Shown: positions 1 to 6,348, counted from the first letter of the stretch. The stretch: 6,754 nt of DNA from Planctomycetaceae bacterium (GCA_015487825.1 WFOZ01000049.1:1-6754); one strand, 5' to 3'. Notes: generated by a model not told the origin, from the sequence alone. Translations and numbers: made by a program.

Positions 1-672
1 CCAATGCCGACCGCGGCTGAAACGATTATGATTCACCGGGATATCACGCTGGCTGAAATGACTGGTGGGCGGATTCACTTAATGGGCATGACAACCGCAG
101 CGGGTGTCGAACAAATTCGGCAAGCCAGGTCCCGGGGCGTAAATATCACCGCTGACGTAACGCCGCATCATCTCTTTTTTACTGATGAATCGATGAAAGA
201 GTTCGATTCGAAATACAAAGTTTTCCCCCCATTTCGAACTCAACCAGATATCGATGCTTTGCTGGTCGGTTTGCAGGATGGCACGATTGATGTCATTTGC
301 AGCGACCATCAACCATTCGCGGAAGAAAAAGTGACCTGCGAACTCGATCAAACGCCTTTCGGTGTTGTGGGGCTGGAAACGATGCTCCCGGCCTGTATTA
401 GTCGGCTGATCAAAACAGATATTCTCGATTGGTCAAAATTGATCGAAAAATTATCGATCAACCCCGCAAAAATCCTCGGGCTGAATGCAGGAACACTTTC
501 CGAAGGAGCGGTTGCAGATGTAACGATTCTTGATGCTGACCGCGAAGTAATCATCGACCCCAATCAATTCCTGAGCAAAGGAAAAAGGACACCGTTCGCC
601 GGTATGAAACTGCACGGAAAAGTGACCTCAGTGGTTGTTGGTGGTGATTTGCGATTCGAAGCGAAATCATAA
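1..672 (+). CDS. pyrC: Dihydroorotase-family protein, C-terminal part; probably non-catalytic PyrX/PyrC' type
   Basis: The frame is open from base 1, so the gene starts upstream of the window; 223 residues are visible (family length about 420-430). Family signs: TADVTPHHLFFTDE (nt 148-189), the VFPPFRT segment (nt 220-240), ICSDHQP (nt 295-315), PFGVVGLET (nt 358-384) and the C-terminal SKGKRTPFAGMKLHG (nt 574-618). Active type I dihydroorotases close carbamoyl-aspartate to dihydroorotate in cytoplasmic pyrimidine synthesis. Compared from memory with Bacillus PyrC, the zinc-ligand His of the HVST motif is Gly here (nt 85-87, HLMGMTT), the Asn of NPPLR is Phe (nt 223-225), and the second His of TDHAPH is Phe (nt 316-318). 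The Asp of that last motif is kept (nt 304-306). The SDHQP and PPFRT wording recalls the inactive PyrX subunit that assembles with aspartate transcarbamoylase in Pseudomonas. An upstream pyrB would fit but is outside the window. Family is certain; loss of activity is inferred. Confidence 0.93.
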   Translation, partial: PMPTAAETIMIHRDITLAEMTGGRIHLMGMTTAAGVEQIRQARSRGVNITADVTPHHLFFTDESMKEFDSKYKVFPPFRTQPDIDALLVGLQDGTIDVICSDHQPFAEEKVTCELDQTPFGVVGLETMLPACISRLIKTDILDWSKLIEKLSINPAKILGLNAGTLSEGAVADVTILDADREVIIDPNQFLSKGKRTPFAGMKLHGKVTSVVVGGDLRFEAKS

Positions 673-719
673 CCCAATGAAGTGAATCACAGCACACAAA
701 TCAGATACTCATACGAAAA

Positions 720-737
720 AGTGCGTTACAACGCACT
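720..737. repeat. Perfect palindrome, REP-like hairpin
   Basis: AGTGCGTTACAACGCACT is its own reverse complement apart from the two central bases: an 8-base stem around AC, or a 7-base stem with a 4-base loop. On the plus strand it is preceded by AAAAA (716-720) and followed by CTACC. Read on the minus strand the hairpin is therefore followed by a short T run, as in an intrinsic terminator, but no minus-strand gene lies just upstream of it. From memory, GTGCGTT...AACGCAC followed by CTAC resembles dispersed REP-type hairpins in several phyla, so a dispersed repeat is the preferred reading. Confidence 0.6.
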
Positions 738-913
738 CTACCAGCTACGTACCAATTCGTGCGTGTTAACGTAGAAGTTGTGTGTAGAGAACAAAAAACA
801 GCAAAAAAATCCCTTCATTACAGTATTGTTAAAGGAGATCACGGCTCGCATTGCGAATTGTCCCTGCTACAAAATGTCACAGGCTGTCTGTTTGCGTTTC
901 CATCTATGGAGTC

Positions 914-942
914 TTTTCAGATACCATGATGCGGTGTAAAAT
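914..942 (+). promoter_or_regulatory. Candidate sigma70-type promoter for the cytochrome gene
   Basis: TTTTCA (914-919, 4 of 6 to TTGACA) and TAAAAT (937-942, 5 of 6 to TATAAT) are separated by 17 bases. Transcription would begin near 949, giving a leader of about 77 bases before the ATG at 1026. It was found by eye and lies inside the possible small ORF 851-985, so the two readings compete. Confidence 0.3.
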
Positions 943-1025
943 GGGACAAGATCGTGAATTTTCTGTCATCAAGAGTCTAAATTAGCTTGTTTGGCAGTGT
1001 TCCTCATATTGAAGGATAAGTTGAG

Positions 1026-2555
1026 ATGCCCGCCTTTTTATCAATCTTCAGCAGATATTTATCTGTTTCTGTCGTTCTTTTGAGTCTCCTTTCCGGTTGC
1101 GGTAAACCACAGGATCCGCAATTTATTGAAAGCGAAAAAGCGAAAGGCCTTGTCCCGGAGATCCGGCAGGCAATTTCAACGGAACTAGCCGAGACGTTTG
1201 GCACCGTTCCCGCTCCTGAGGCTCCCCTTTGGTTCCCGATTGAAAGAGGAGGGATTGAAGGAAAAATCAGATCTGTTAAAGAGCGAAACGAGCAAGGCAG
1301 AATTACCAGGCTTAAAATCAAATATGAACAGGACGCTCCCGAAGTGGTCGCAGGGGATGTAATAGAAATCGTTCTTGACCCGGAAACAATTCTGGAAGCT
1401 GAATTGAAAGCGGCAGAGGAAGGGAGAGTTTCTGAAGCGTATCCGTATAAAGTAACGGTGGGAGAATTCAGTAAGATTTCCGGAATTATCACGCTGTCTG
1501 AACCGCTGTGCGATCTGGCAGAGAAAGGTTCGCCCTGTATCGTAAAGCCTAATGAAACATTGAGAACCGGCCGGGAACTTTACAAGCAGTATTGCCAGAA
1601 ATGTCATGCTGCAACAGGTGATGGAAATGGCCCGCAGGCGCATATGCTCAAACCGAAGCCACGGGATTTAAGGCTCGGCGTGGTGAAATACACGACAACA
1701 AAAACCAACATCAAAGCATCGACAGAAGATTTACGAAATTTACTGAAAGGGGGAATTCCCGGAACAGCAATGCCTACGTTCCCCATTTTGGGCAATCATG
1801 AAATTGATGCTCTCGCACAATACACCAAATACCTGTCGATGCGTGGAGAGATTGAGCGAGGATTGTGCATAGAATCTGAAATTGATTTCTCTCAGGCCAA
1901 CCTTGATGAACAATTGGAAGAAGCTGAAACCGCAGAAGAAAAACAGAAAGTTACCGAGCAATTCCAGGAAGAAATGCAGGAATTCCTGAAGATTGATTTT
2001 CCTGAAATCGCTTTCGATATCGCGTTGGACGTTACAGAAAAATGGAGTCAGGCAGACGAGCCTGAAAGCAAGCTCGAGCCTTCTGTTCCCCGACCTGATG
2101 GAACCGGCCCTTCAAAAGCGGAACCTTCAATTTCCTCACTTGCCAATGGAAAAATACTGTATCTTTCAACTTCCGCACAATGTGCATCGTGCCATGGATT
2201 GACGGGAAAAGGGGATGGCGACCAGGTCTCCAAGGTGCAAAAAAAACCGGACGGCTCGGAATATGATGAACCGGGGTTACACGATGTCTGGGGCAATGTG
2301 GTTGAACCTCGCGATTTGACGTACGGCGTCTTTCACGGAGCAACTGATCCCAGCGATGATATCGCGAATGTTGTCTTCCGGGCAATCGCAGCGGGTGTCA
2401 AAGGTACCCCGATGCCAGCATATGGCGGCAAAGGTTTAACCGACGACCAGATCTGGGATCTCGTGAACTACATCTTCTTCCTGGCTGGCGATTACAAGGA
2501 TGTGGCTCCTGAATCGTTAGACGTTAAACCCAAAGCCAAAGCCAAAGCCAAATGA
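1026..2555 (+). CDS. Di-haem c-type cytochrome lipoprotein
   Basis: 509 residues. The ATG has GAAGGA (1011-1016) nine bases upstream. Residues 1-25 form a lipoprotein signal: a hydrophobic stretch, then lipobox LSGC with C25 as the lipidated residue, so the mature protein should be membrane-anchored and face outward. Residues 26-180 match no domain I can name; C162 and C171 lie close together there. The first cytochrome c domain has CQKCH (190-194) and likely distal Met M249 in AMPTF. Residues about 293-325 are a highly charged Glu/Gln/Lys helix, probably coiled coil, followed by a Pro/Ser-rich linker (about 347-370). The second domain has CASCH (386-390) and likely distal Met M463 in PMPAY. 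The tail is KPKAKAKAK. The expected role is electron transfer in a respiratory chain; its partner is unknown, since no oxidase or cytochrome-maturation gene is in the window. Planctomycetes have many such multi-domain cytochromes. Haem binding is certain enough; the exact pathway is not. Confidence 0.92.
   Translation: MPAFLSIFSRYLSVSVVLLSLLSGCGKPQDPQFIESEKAKGLVPEIRQAISTELAETFGTVPAPEAPLWFPIERGGIEGKIRSVKERNEQGRITRLKIKYEQDAPEVVAGDVIEIVLDPETILEAELKAAEEGRVSEAYPYKVTVGEFSKISGIITLSEPLCDLAEKGSPCIVKPNETLRTGRELYKQYCQKCHAATGDGNGPQAHMLKPKPRDLRLGVVKYTTTKTNIKASTEDLRNLLKGGIPGTAMPTFPILGNHEIDALAQYTKYLSMRGEIERGLCIESEIDFSQANLDEQLEEAETAEEKQKVTEQFQEEMQEFLKIDFPEIAFDIALDVTEKWSQADEPESKLEPSVPRPDGTGPSKAEPSISSLANGKILYLSTSAQCASCHGLTGKGDGDQVSKVQKKPDGSEYDEPGLHDVWGNVVEPRDLTYGVFHGATDPSDDIANVVFRAIAAGVKGTPMPAYGGKGLTDDQIWDLVNYIFFLAGDYKDVAPESLDVKPKAKAKAK
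2532..2552 (+). repeat. Hexanucleotide tandem repeat coding for a Lys-Ala tail
   Basis: AAAGCC is repeated three times and followed by AAA, directly before the TGA stop of the cytochrome gene. It codes for KAKAKAK. A slipped repeat unit would change tail length by two residues without breaking the frame. Confidence 0.8.
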
Positions 2556-2581
2556 AGCTGAAGTTCACGGTTTAGATCGGG

Positions 2582-2723
2582 TTATTCATCAGCCGCTGGT
2601 CGTTAGTCGACGGTTCTTTTCGTCTTTGCATATACCACCAGACGCCAGCGAGCTGCGGGTAAGATGGCCGTAAGCTCTTTCACTCAAGCACGTTTTAACG
2701 ACCACCGACCTGCTCGTGAATAA
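2582..2723. repeat. 142-base element with imperfect terminal inverted repeats (MITE-like candidate)
   Basis: The left end reads TTATTCATCAGC then CGC then TGGTCGTTA (2582-2605). The reverse complement of the right end reads TTATTCACGAGC, AGGT, CGG, TGGTCGTTA (2723-2696). By eye, 21 of 24 left-end bases match, with one 4-base gap. The interior has no ORF of note but holds a further CGCTGG/CCAGCG pair (2594-2599 and 2645-2650). No clear target-site duplication flanks it. It could be a small non-autonomous mobile element, a dispersed intergenic repeat, or just a structured 3' region between convergent genes. Confidence 0.45.
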
Positions 2724-2739
2724 GCTGAATCTCCATACT

Positions 2740-2775
2740 AAAAAAACACGCTGAAGCGTGAACTCCAGCGTGTTT
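2740..2775 (-). terminator. Intrinsic terminator of ugd, possibly bidirectional
   Basis: Read on the minus strand, AAACACGCTG (2775-2766), a 12-base loop and CAGCGTGTTT (2753-2744) form a perfect 10-base stem, running into seven T bases (complement of A2740-A2746). It lies 20 bases past the ugd stop. On the plus strand the same stem ends in TTTGG, so it may weakly stop cytochrome transcripts as well. The loop contains a second CACGC/GCGTG pairing option (2747-2760). Confidence 0.85.
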
Positions 2776-2794
2776 GGCTCATACCGCTGAGCGT

Positions 2795-4108
2795 TTATGT
2801 TTTTGGTTGCTTCAGCCCGATGCCTGAATAATGGAAGCCACGTTCGAACATTTTCTCGGGTTCAAACAGATTCCGCCCATCGAAGATCACCGGATCACTC
2901 AGGTGGTGTTTGATGTAATCGAAATCAGGGGCACGGTACTCATTCCATTCGGTGCAAATTACCAAAGCGTCTGAGCCATGCAAGGCATCGTAGTGATGGT
3001 CCGAGTATTTGATTTTATCGCCATAGATAGCTTTGACATTTCCCATCGCAATCGGATCGTGAACATGCACATCAGCACCGGCTTCAAGCAGGCGTTCAAT
3101 CAGAACCAATGCGGGCGCCTCGCGAATGTCATCGGTCTTCGGTTTGAATGCCAACCCCCAGATTGCAATCGTACGACCTTTCAGGTTCCCCTGATAGTAG
3201 CGTTCTATTTTATTAAACAGGACGTCTTTCTGGATCTGATTGACATGATCCACCGAAAGAAGTAACTCGGTTGTCAATCCGCGTTCTTTGCCTGTGGCGA
3301 TTAAAGCTCTTACATCTTTAGGAAAGCAGGAACCGCCGTACCCTGCCCCGGGAAACAGGAACTGAAAGCCGATTCGCTGATCGTGCCCCATTCCTTTCCG
3401 CACTTCATTGACATCTGCCCCAACCACTTCACACAGATTCGCCATCTGATTGATGAAGCTGATTTTTGTCGCCAACATGCAGTTGGCTGCATACTTAGTC
3501 ATTTCGGCTGACTCCAACCCCATCACCAGAAATGGATTTTCTGTACGCAGGAACGGCTTATAAAGTTCTTCCAGAATTTTCCCGACCTTCTGCGACATCA
3601 CTCCCACAACGACACGGTCCGGCTTGGTAAAATCCTGAATTGCACATCCCTCTTTGAGAAACTCGGGGTTAGAAGCAACATTGACGTCGCGCCCCAGTTT
3701 TTCCTTGAGTCGTTCGTAAACTTTGCGATTTGTTCCCACAGGAACGGTACTTTTGCAAATAACGACAGCATCATCAGACAGATACGGAGCCACGGAATCA
3801 CTTGCAGCCCAAATTCCACTTAAATCAGCAGAACCATCATCGCCCATCGGAGTGCCAACCGCCAGAAAAACGCAGGAGGCTTCGGGGACGCAACCACTGA
3901 CATCAGTTGTGAACTTTAACCGACCGGAAGCTGCATTTCGTTTCACGAGCTCTGTCAAGCCGGGTTCATAAATAGGGATTTCGCCCTGAAGCAATCGATT
4001 GATCTTATCCTCGTTAATATCGACACAAGTGACATCATTCCCACTTTCGGCAAAACAGGTCCCGGTAACCAGCCCGACATAGCCTGTGCCTATAACAACA
4101 ATATTCAT
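2795..4108 (-). CDS. ugd: UDP-glucose 6-dehydrogenase
   Basis: 437 residues, full family length. It oxidises UDP-glucose to UDP-glucuronate with two NAD+ in the cytoplasm, supplying acidic sugar for capsule, exopolysaccharide or lipopolysaccharide-type glycans. Motifs: NAD-binding GTGYVG (residues 7-12), VGTPM (84-88), STVPVGT (120-126), NPEFLKEG (147-154), the active-site segment with K205 and N209 in TKYAAN, and catalytic C261 in [10 protein letters not shown] (256-265), followed by a UDP-binding C-terminal domain with [14 protein letters not shown]. All key residues are present. The ATG has AAGGAA (complement of 4114-4119) five bases upstream, which supports this start. It lies 131 bases downstream of the dTDP-glucose dehydratase gene on the same strand, with its own promoter candidate and a strong terminator after its stop. 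UDP-N-acetyl-mannosamine or GDP-mannose dehydrogenases share the fold, but the motif wording fits the UDP-glucose group best. Confidence 0.95.
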   Translation of the reverse strand: MNIVVIGTGYVGLVTGTCFAESGNDVTCVDINEDKINRLLQGEIPIYEPGLTELVKRNAASGRLKFTTDVSGCVPEASCVFLAVGTPMGDDGSADLSGIWAASDSVAPYLSDDAVVICKSTVPVGTNRKVYERLKEKLGRDVNVASNPEFLKEGCAIQDFTKPDRVVVGVMSQKVGKILEELYKPFLRTENPFLVMGLESAEMTKYAANCMLATKISFINQMANLCEVVGADVNEVRKGMGHDQRIGFQFLFPGAGYGGSCFPKDVRALIATGKERGLTTELLLSVDHVNQIQKDVLFNKIERYYQGNLKGRTIAIWGLAFKPKTDDIREAPALVLIERLLEAGADVHVHDPIAMGNVKAIYGDKIKYSDHHYDALHGSDALVICTEWNEYRAPDFDYIKHHLSDPVIFDGRNLFEPEKMFERGFHYSGIGLKQPKT

Positions 4109-4170
4109 TTTTATTCCTTATTATCCTGGTCTATACGGGGAATCACCCCAGCCTGCAATATTTGTCTCCA

Positions 4171-4179
4171 ATTGTAGCA
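4171..4179 (-). promoter_or_regulatory. Candidate extended -10 promoter for ugd
   Basis: On the minus strand the sequence TGCTACAAT has the TG-n extension plus TACAAT (5 of 6 to TATAAT). No good -35 box lies 16-18 bases upstream, which extended -10 promoters can tolerate. Transcription would begin near 4164, leaving a leader of about 55 bases that includes a short GGGG/CCCC hairpin (4137-4149). This suggests ugd can be expressed apart from the upstream gene. Confidence 0.4.
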
Positions 4180-4239
4180 CAACTTTTTCATCCGTGACGG
4201 ACACGAAATCGGTTTCATCATGGAAACAATGACACTAAT

Positions 4240-5295
4240 TTAATCTGAACTCAACGCCTCTCCATACTGCTGCTGATAATATTTTTGATACTCGCCACTG
4301 AGGATCCGCGATGACCACGCTTCATGCTCCAGATACCAGTCCACAGTTTCCTTTAGTCCCTGCTCGAAAGTAATTTCAGGCGACCAGTCCAAATCGGCTT
4401 CTGCCTTGCTGCAATCAATTGCATAACGCAAATCGTGCCCCGGTCTGTCTTTGACATACTGAATCAGAGATTTCGGTTTATCCAGCAGTTCAAGTAACAA
4501 CTCAGTCAGCCTGATATTCTGCAATTCGCATCGCCCGCCGAAGTTGTAAACCTCTCCCGGTTTTCCCTGCCAGAGAGCTTTGGCAACTCCTTTACAATGA
4601 TCTGAAACATGTATCCAGTCCCGCACATTTTTCCCGTCTCCATAAACGGGCAATGATCGCTCATTCCTGGCATTGGAAATGAAAAGCGGGATCAGTTTTT
4701 CCGGAAACTGGAACGGTCCGTAGTTATTGGAACAGCGGGTGATGATGCCGGGAAAGTTGAACGTATGGCAATAACTGCGAACCAGCAGATCAGCAGCTGC
4801 TTTTGAAGATGAATACGGACTATTCGGTGCCAGCGGTGTCTGTTCAGTGAAAAATCCTTCATCACCCAGCGAACCGTAAACTTCATCGGTGGAAACCTGG
4901 ACGAATCGCTTTATGTCTGCACTGCGAGCAGCATCCAGCAGAATTTGTGTTCCCACGATATTCGTCTGCACAAACGGAGATGAATCGAGAATCGAGCGAT
5001 CAACATGCGACTCAGCTGCAAAATGAACGACTGCATCGATCAGATTCTTTTCCAAAACCCGAGCAACCAGCTCCGCATCTGCGATATCCCCTTTGACAAA
5101 CTGATACCGGGAATCATCAGCAATCTCAACAAGGTTTTCCAGATTCCCCGCATACGTCAATTTATCGAGGTTTACCAGCGACTTAACCGGCATTCCAGGT
5201 GAGCCATCACCAAGCAGCAGGCGAATGAAATTGGAGCCGATAAACCCGCAGCCACCGGTTACCAGTAAATTGATCGGACGTTCTGGAAATGACAT
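4240..5295 (-). CDS. rfbB: dTDP-glucose 4,6-dehydratase
   Basis: 351 residues from the ATG at 5295. It converts dTDP-glucose to dTDP-4-keto-6-deoxyglucose, the second step toward dTDP-rhamnose and other deoxysugars, in the cytoplasm. It is an extended short-chain dehydrogenase: NAD-binding TGGCGFIGS (13-21), HFAAESHVDRS (91-101), STDEVYG (135-141) with the catalytic Asp-Glu pair D137/E138, YSSSK (Y161, K165), CSNNYGPFQFPEKLIPL (188-204), RDWIHVSDH (225-233) and RPGHDLRYAID (284-294). All active-site residues are intact. A TTG 24 bases upstream (5319) would add eight residues, but its purine-rich AAAAGG touches the start codon, leaving no spacing; the ATG is preferred although it has only a weak ribosome site. 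The glucose-1-phosphate thymidylyltransferase, epimerase and reductase of the rhamnose pathway are not in the window. The gene sits upstream of ugd, forming a nucleotide-sugar pair. Confidence 0.95.
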   Translation of the reverse strand: MSFPERPINLLVTGGCGFIGSNFIRLLLGDGSPGMPVKSLVNLDKLTYAGNLENLVEIADDSRYQFVKGDIADAELVARVLEKNLIDAVVHFAAESHVDRSILDSSPFVQTNIVGTQILLDAARSADIKRFVQVSTDEVYGSLGDEGFFTEQTPLAPNSPYSSSKAAADLLVRSYCHTFNFPGIITRCSNNYGPFQFPEKLIPLFISNARNERSLPVYGDGKNVRDWIHVSDHCKGVAKALWQGKPGEVYNFGGRCELQNIRLTELLLELLDKPKSLIQYVKDRPGHDLRYAIDCSKAEADLDWSPEITFEQGLKETVDWYLEHEAWSSRILSGEYQKYYQQQYGEALSSD

Positions 5296-5391
5296 GTCGG
5301 TTAGGCTTTCTAGTGTCAACCTTTTGAATTGACGTTGAACGTTTCTAATCGTTTTTCACTTACGAAATGCCAAAAAACGTTACACATCAAT

Positions 5392-5405
5392 TGCTGCTTG
5401 CAGCA
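5392..5405. repeat. Short palindrome upstream of rfbB
   Basis: TGCTGCTTGCAGCA can form a 5-base stem with a CTTG loop. It lies about 97 bases upstream of the rfbB ATG. It could be a protein-binding site or chance; nothing else supports a function. Confidence 0.3.
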
Positions 5406-5454
5406 CTAGCCTGAGAAGATAATTGTTTCGGTTTGAGTAAAAGTACGCTGTTTT

Positions 5455-5474
5455 GTCAGGCTGGAAGGCCTGAC
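5455..5474 (-). other. GC-rich hairpin just after the exported-protein gene
   Basis: GTCAGGC and GCCTGAC form a perfect 7-base stem around a 6-base loop, seven bases past the stop of the gene at 5482-6180. On the minus strand it is followed by AAAAC instead of a T run, so it is not a standard intrinsic terminator. It may protect the 3' end of the transcript or pause polymerase. Confidence 0.4.
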
Positions 5475-5481
5475 CTGCGAT

Positions 5482-6180
5482 TCATCGCTTTGCTTTTTTG
5501 CCATAAATTCGAATCTGATCGAAATTTCCGGGATCATCAAACGAACCGATTCCGACTTTCCCCCACTGAAATGTTTTATCGACTGCGGTCATGACCGGCT
5601 TGTTCATATCGTCGAAATAGATTTCGATTTTTCCGGTATCGACATTGCGAACAACTCGCGCATGATGCCACTTATCATCCCAGTTTGTCCCGGTTGTTGT
5701 CGTGATCGAAATTTTTGAACGTGGTTTTCCATTGACGATAAAAATCTGATTCGCGTGATCATCAGCTTTCTTCCCAAAATGGATATAGTAAAAATGCGAT
5801 TCATCCTGATAACCAAAAAACAGGCAAAGCGAACGGTGGCCGTAATCGTGGGAAGTTGATTGCAGTTTCACATCCAGAACGGTATCGGAAAGAACAACAT
5901 CATTCAGGATTGATCGGTTATAAGGGGAGCGAACAGGCGGTTCGTAATTGCTTTTCTTTTTAATCAGTGAGTAAACCGTATTTCCATCCTGCTTTTGAAG
6001 CTCCCAGGCTGTCGGGTCGGTCGGTGACCAGTTTTTTGTGTTGTGTGATTCAAAATCGTCACAGAAGATTAATGGCAACCCACAAATATTCTTCGCAGCA
6101 GGAGTTTCCGCAATAACATTTCCAACGGATAACAATAAACCTGCCAATAACAATCCAGCTAATATAATTCGGGAACTCAT
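5482..6180 (-). CDS. Exported concanavalin-like (LamG/DUF1080-type) protein of unknown role
   Basis: 232 residues from the ATG at 6180. Residues 1-24 form a signal peptide (MSSR, a leucine-rich core, then VIA before ET), so the mature protein should be secreted or periplasmic. The rest looks like a beta-sandwich: FCDDFES (39-45) opens the domain as in many DUF1080/LamG-like proteins. A central strand has HFYYIHFGKKADDHANQIF (129-147), then DKWHHARVVRNVDTGKIEIYFDD (169-191) and WGKVGIGSFDDPGNFDQIRI (206-225), wording typical of this fold. C33 and C40 could form a disulphide. No catalytic residues can be assigned; a carbohydrate-binding role is plausible for the fold but unproven. The frame extends to an ATG at 6276, but that would bury the signal peptide behind 32 residues. 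GGAG at 6189-6192 sits 8 bases before the ATG at 6180 and only 2 before another ATG at 6186. Its neighbours give no functional hint. Confidence 0.85.
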   Translation of the reverse strand: MSSRIILAGLLLAGLLLSVGNVIAETPAAKNICGLPLIFCDDFESHNTKNWSPTDPTAWELQKQDGNTVYSLIKKKSNYEPPVRSPYNRSILNDVVLSDTVLDVKLQSTSHDYGHRSLCLFFGYQDESHFYYIHFGKKADDHANQIFIVNGKPRSKISITTTTGTNWDDKWHHARVVRNVDTGKIEIYFDDMNKPVMTAVDKTFQWGKVGIGSFDDPGNFDQIRIYGKKAKR

Positions 6181-6188
6181 CAACATGA

Positions 6189-6192
6189 CTCC
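6189..6192 (-). promoter_or_regulatory. Ribosome binding site that decides the start at 6180
   Basis: The minus strand reads TTTTGGAGTCATGTTGATG. GGAG is 8 bases from the second ATG (6180) and 2 from the first (6186). The spacing and the clean signal peptide favour 6180 over both 6186 and the distant ATG at 6276. Confidence 0.65.
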
Positions 6193-6249
6193 AAAAGGGG
6201 GACACAATTCAAGCCCATCCGGGACAGGCAGCATGGACACCCAATCTAA

Positions 6250-6268
6250 TGAACGTACAATCCGTTCA
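6250..6268. promoter_or_regulatory. Dyad symmetry upstream of the exported-protein gene, possible operator
   Basis: TGAACG and CGTTCA are perfect inverted repeats separated by 7 bases, 70-88 bases upstream of the start at 6180. On the minus strand a weak promoter (TTGTGA, 17 bases, TAGATT) overlaps it, so a regulator bound here could block transcription. Both were found by eye and could be chance. Confidence 0.25.
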
Positions 6269-6305
6269 CAATCCATAAGTTGAAATTTTCTGGTCCTGCC
6301 ATATT

Positions 6306-6348
6306 CCGGATGTTTTTAAATCCGGTTACTTTCCAGCGTGCTGTAACC
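6306..6348. repeat. Two overlapping inverted repeats between minus-strand genes
   Basis: CCGGAT/ATCCGG (6306-6311 and 6320-6325, loop 8) and GGTTAC/GTAACC (6324-6329 and 6343-6348, loop 13) share bases 6324-6325, so both full stems cannot form at once. They lie downstream of the gene ending at 6441 and upstream of the exported-protein gene. No T run follows, so they are not a standard terminator. Confidence 0.4.

Larger units (their letters stand above)
673..1025. other. 353-base intergenic region between the dihydroorotase-like gene and the cytochrome gene
   Basis: No convincing gene was found. It holds an 18-base perfect palindrome (720-737), a looser inverted repeat CTACGT/ACGTAG (745-750 and 769-774), an A-rich stretch (788-808), a Shine-Dalgarno-like AAAGGAGATC (831-840) in front of a possible 44-codon frame (851-985), and a weak promoter candidate (914-942). 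No U-tract terminator for the upstream plus-strand gene is visible. Confidence 0.7.

Noticed and set aside
1004..1492. Minus-strand ORF of 162 codons opposite the cytochrome gene
   Set aside because: Its product is rich in Ser and Thr with no motif, and it lies wholly opposite a well-supported coding sequence, so it is an antisense shadow.
2032..2385. Minus-strand ORF of 117 codons opposite the second haem domain
   Set aside because: It has no recognisable motif and overlaps the conserved CASCH coding region; it is an antisense shadow.
2575..2730. Target-site duplication flanking the 142-base element
   Set aside because: The bases just outside the two ends (GATCGGG and GCTGAAT) do not match, so insertion cannot be shown from this copy alone.
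5320..5391. Promoter for rfbB with TTGGCA and GATTAG spaced by 17 bases
   Set aside because: The -35 matches 5 of 6 but the -10 only 3 of 6, so it was too weak to list.
5455..5474. Hairpin as an intrinsic terminator of the exported-protein gene
   Set aside because: The stem is good, but the following bases on the transcribed strand are A-rich with no U tract. It is kept only as a hairpin.
6181..6276. N-terminal extension of the exported-protein gene to the ATG at 6276
   Set aside because: It would place 32 residues, including two Cys and several Pro, before an otherwise typical signal peptide. A GGAG ribosome site favours the ATG at 6180.
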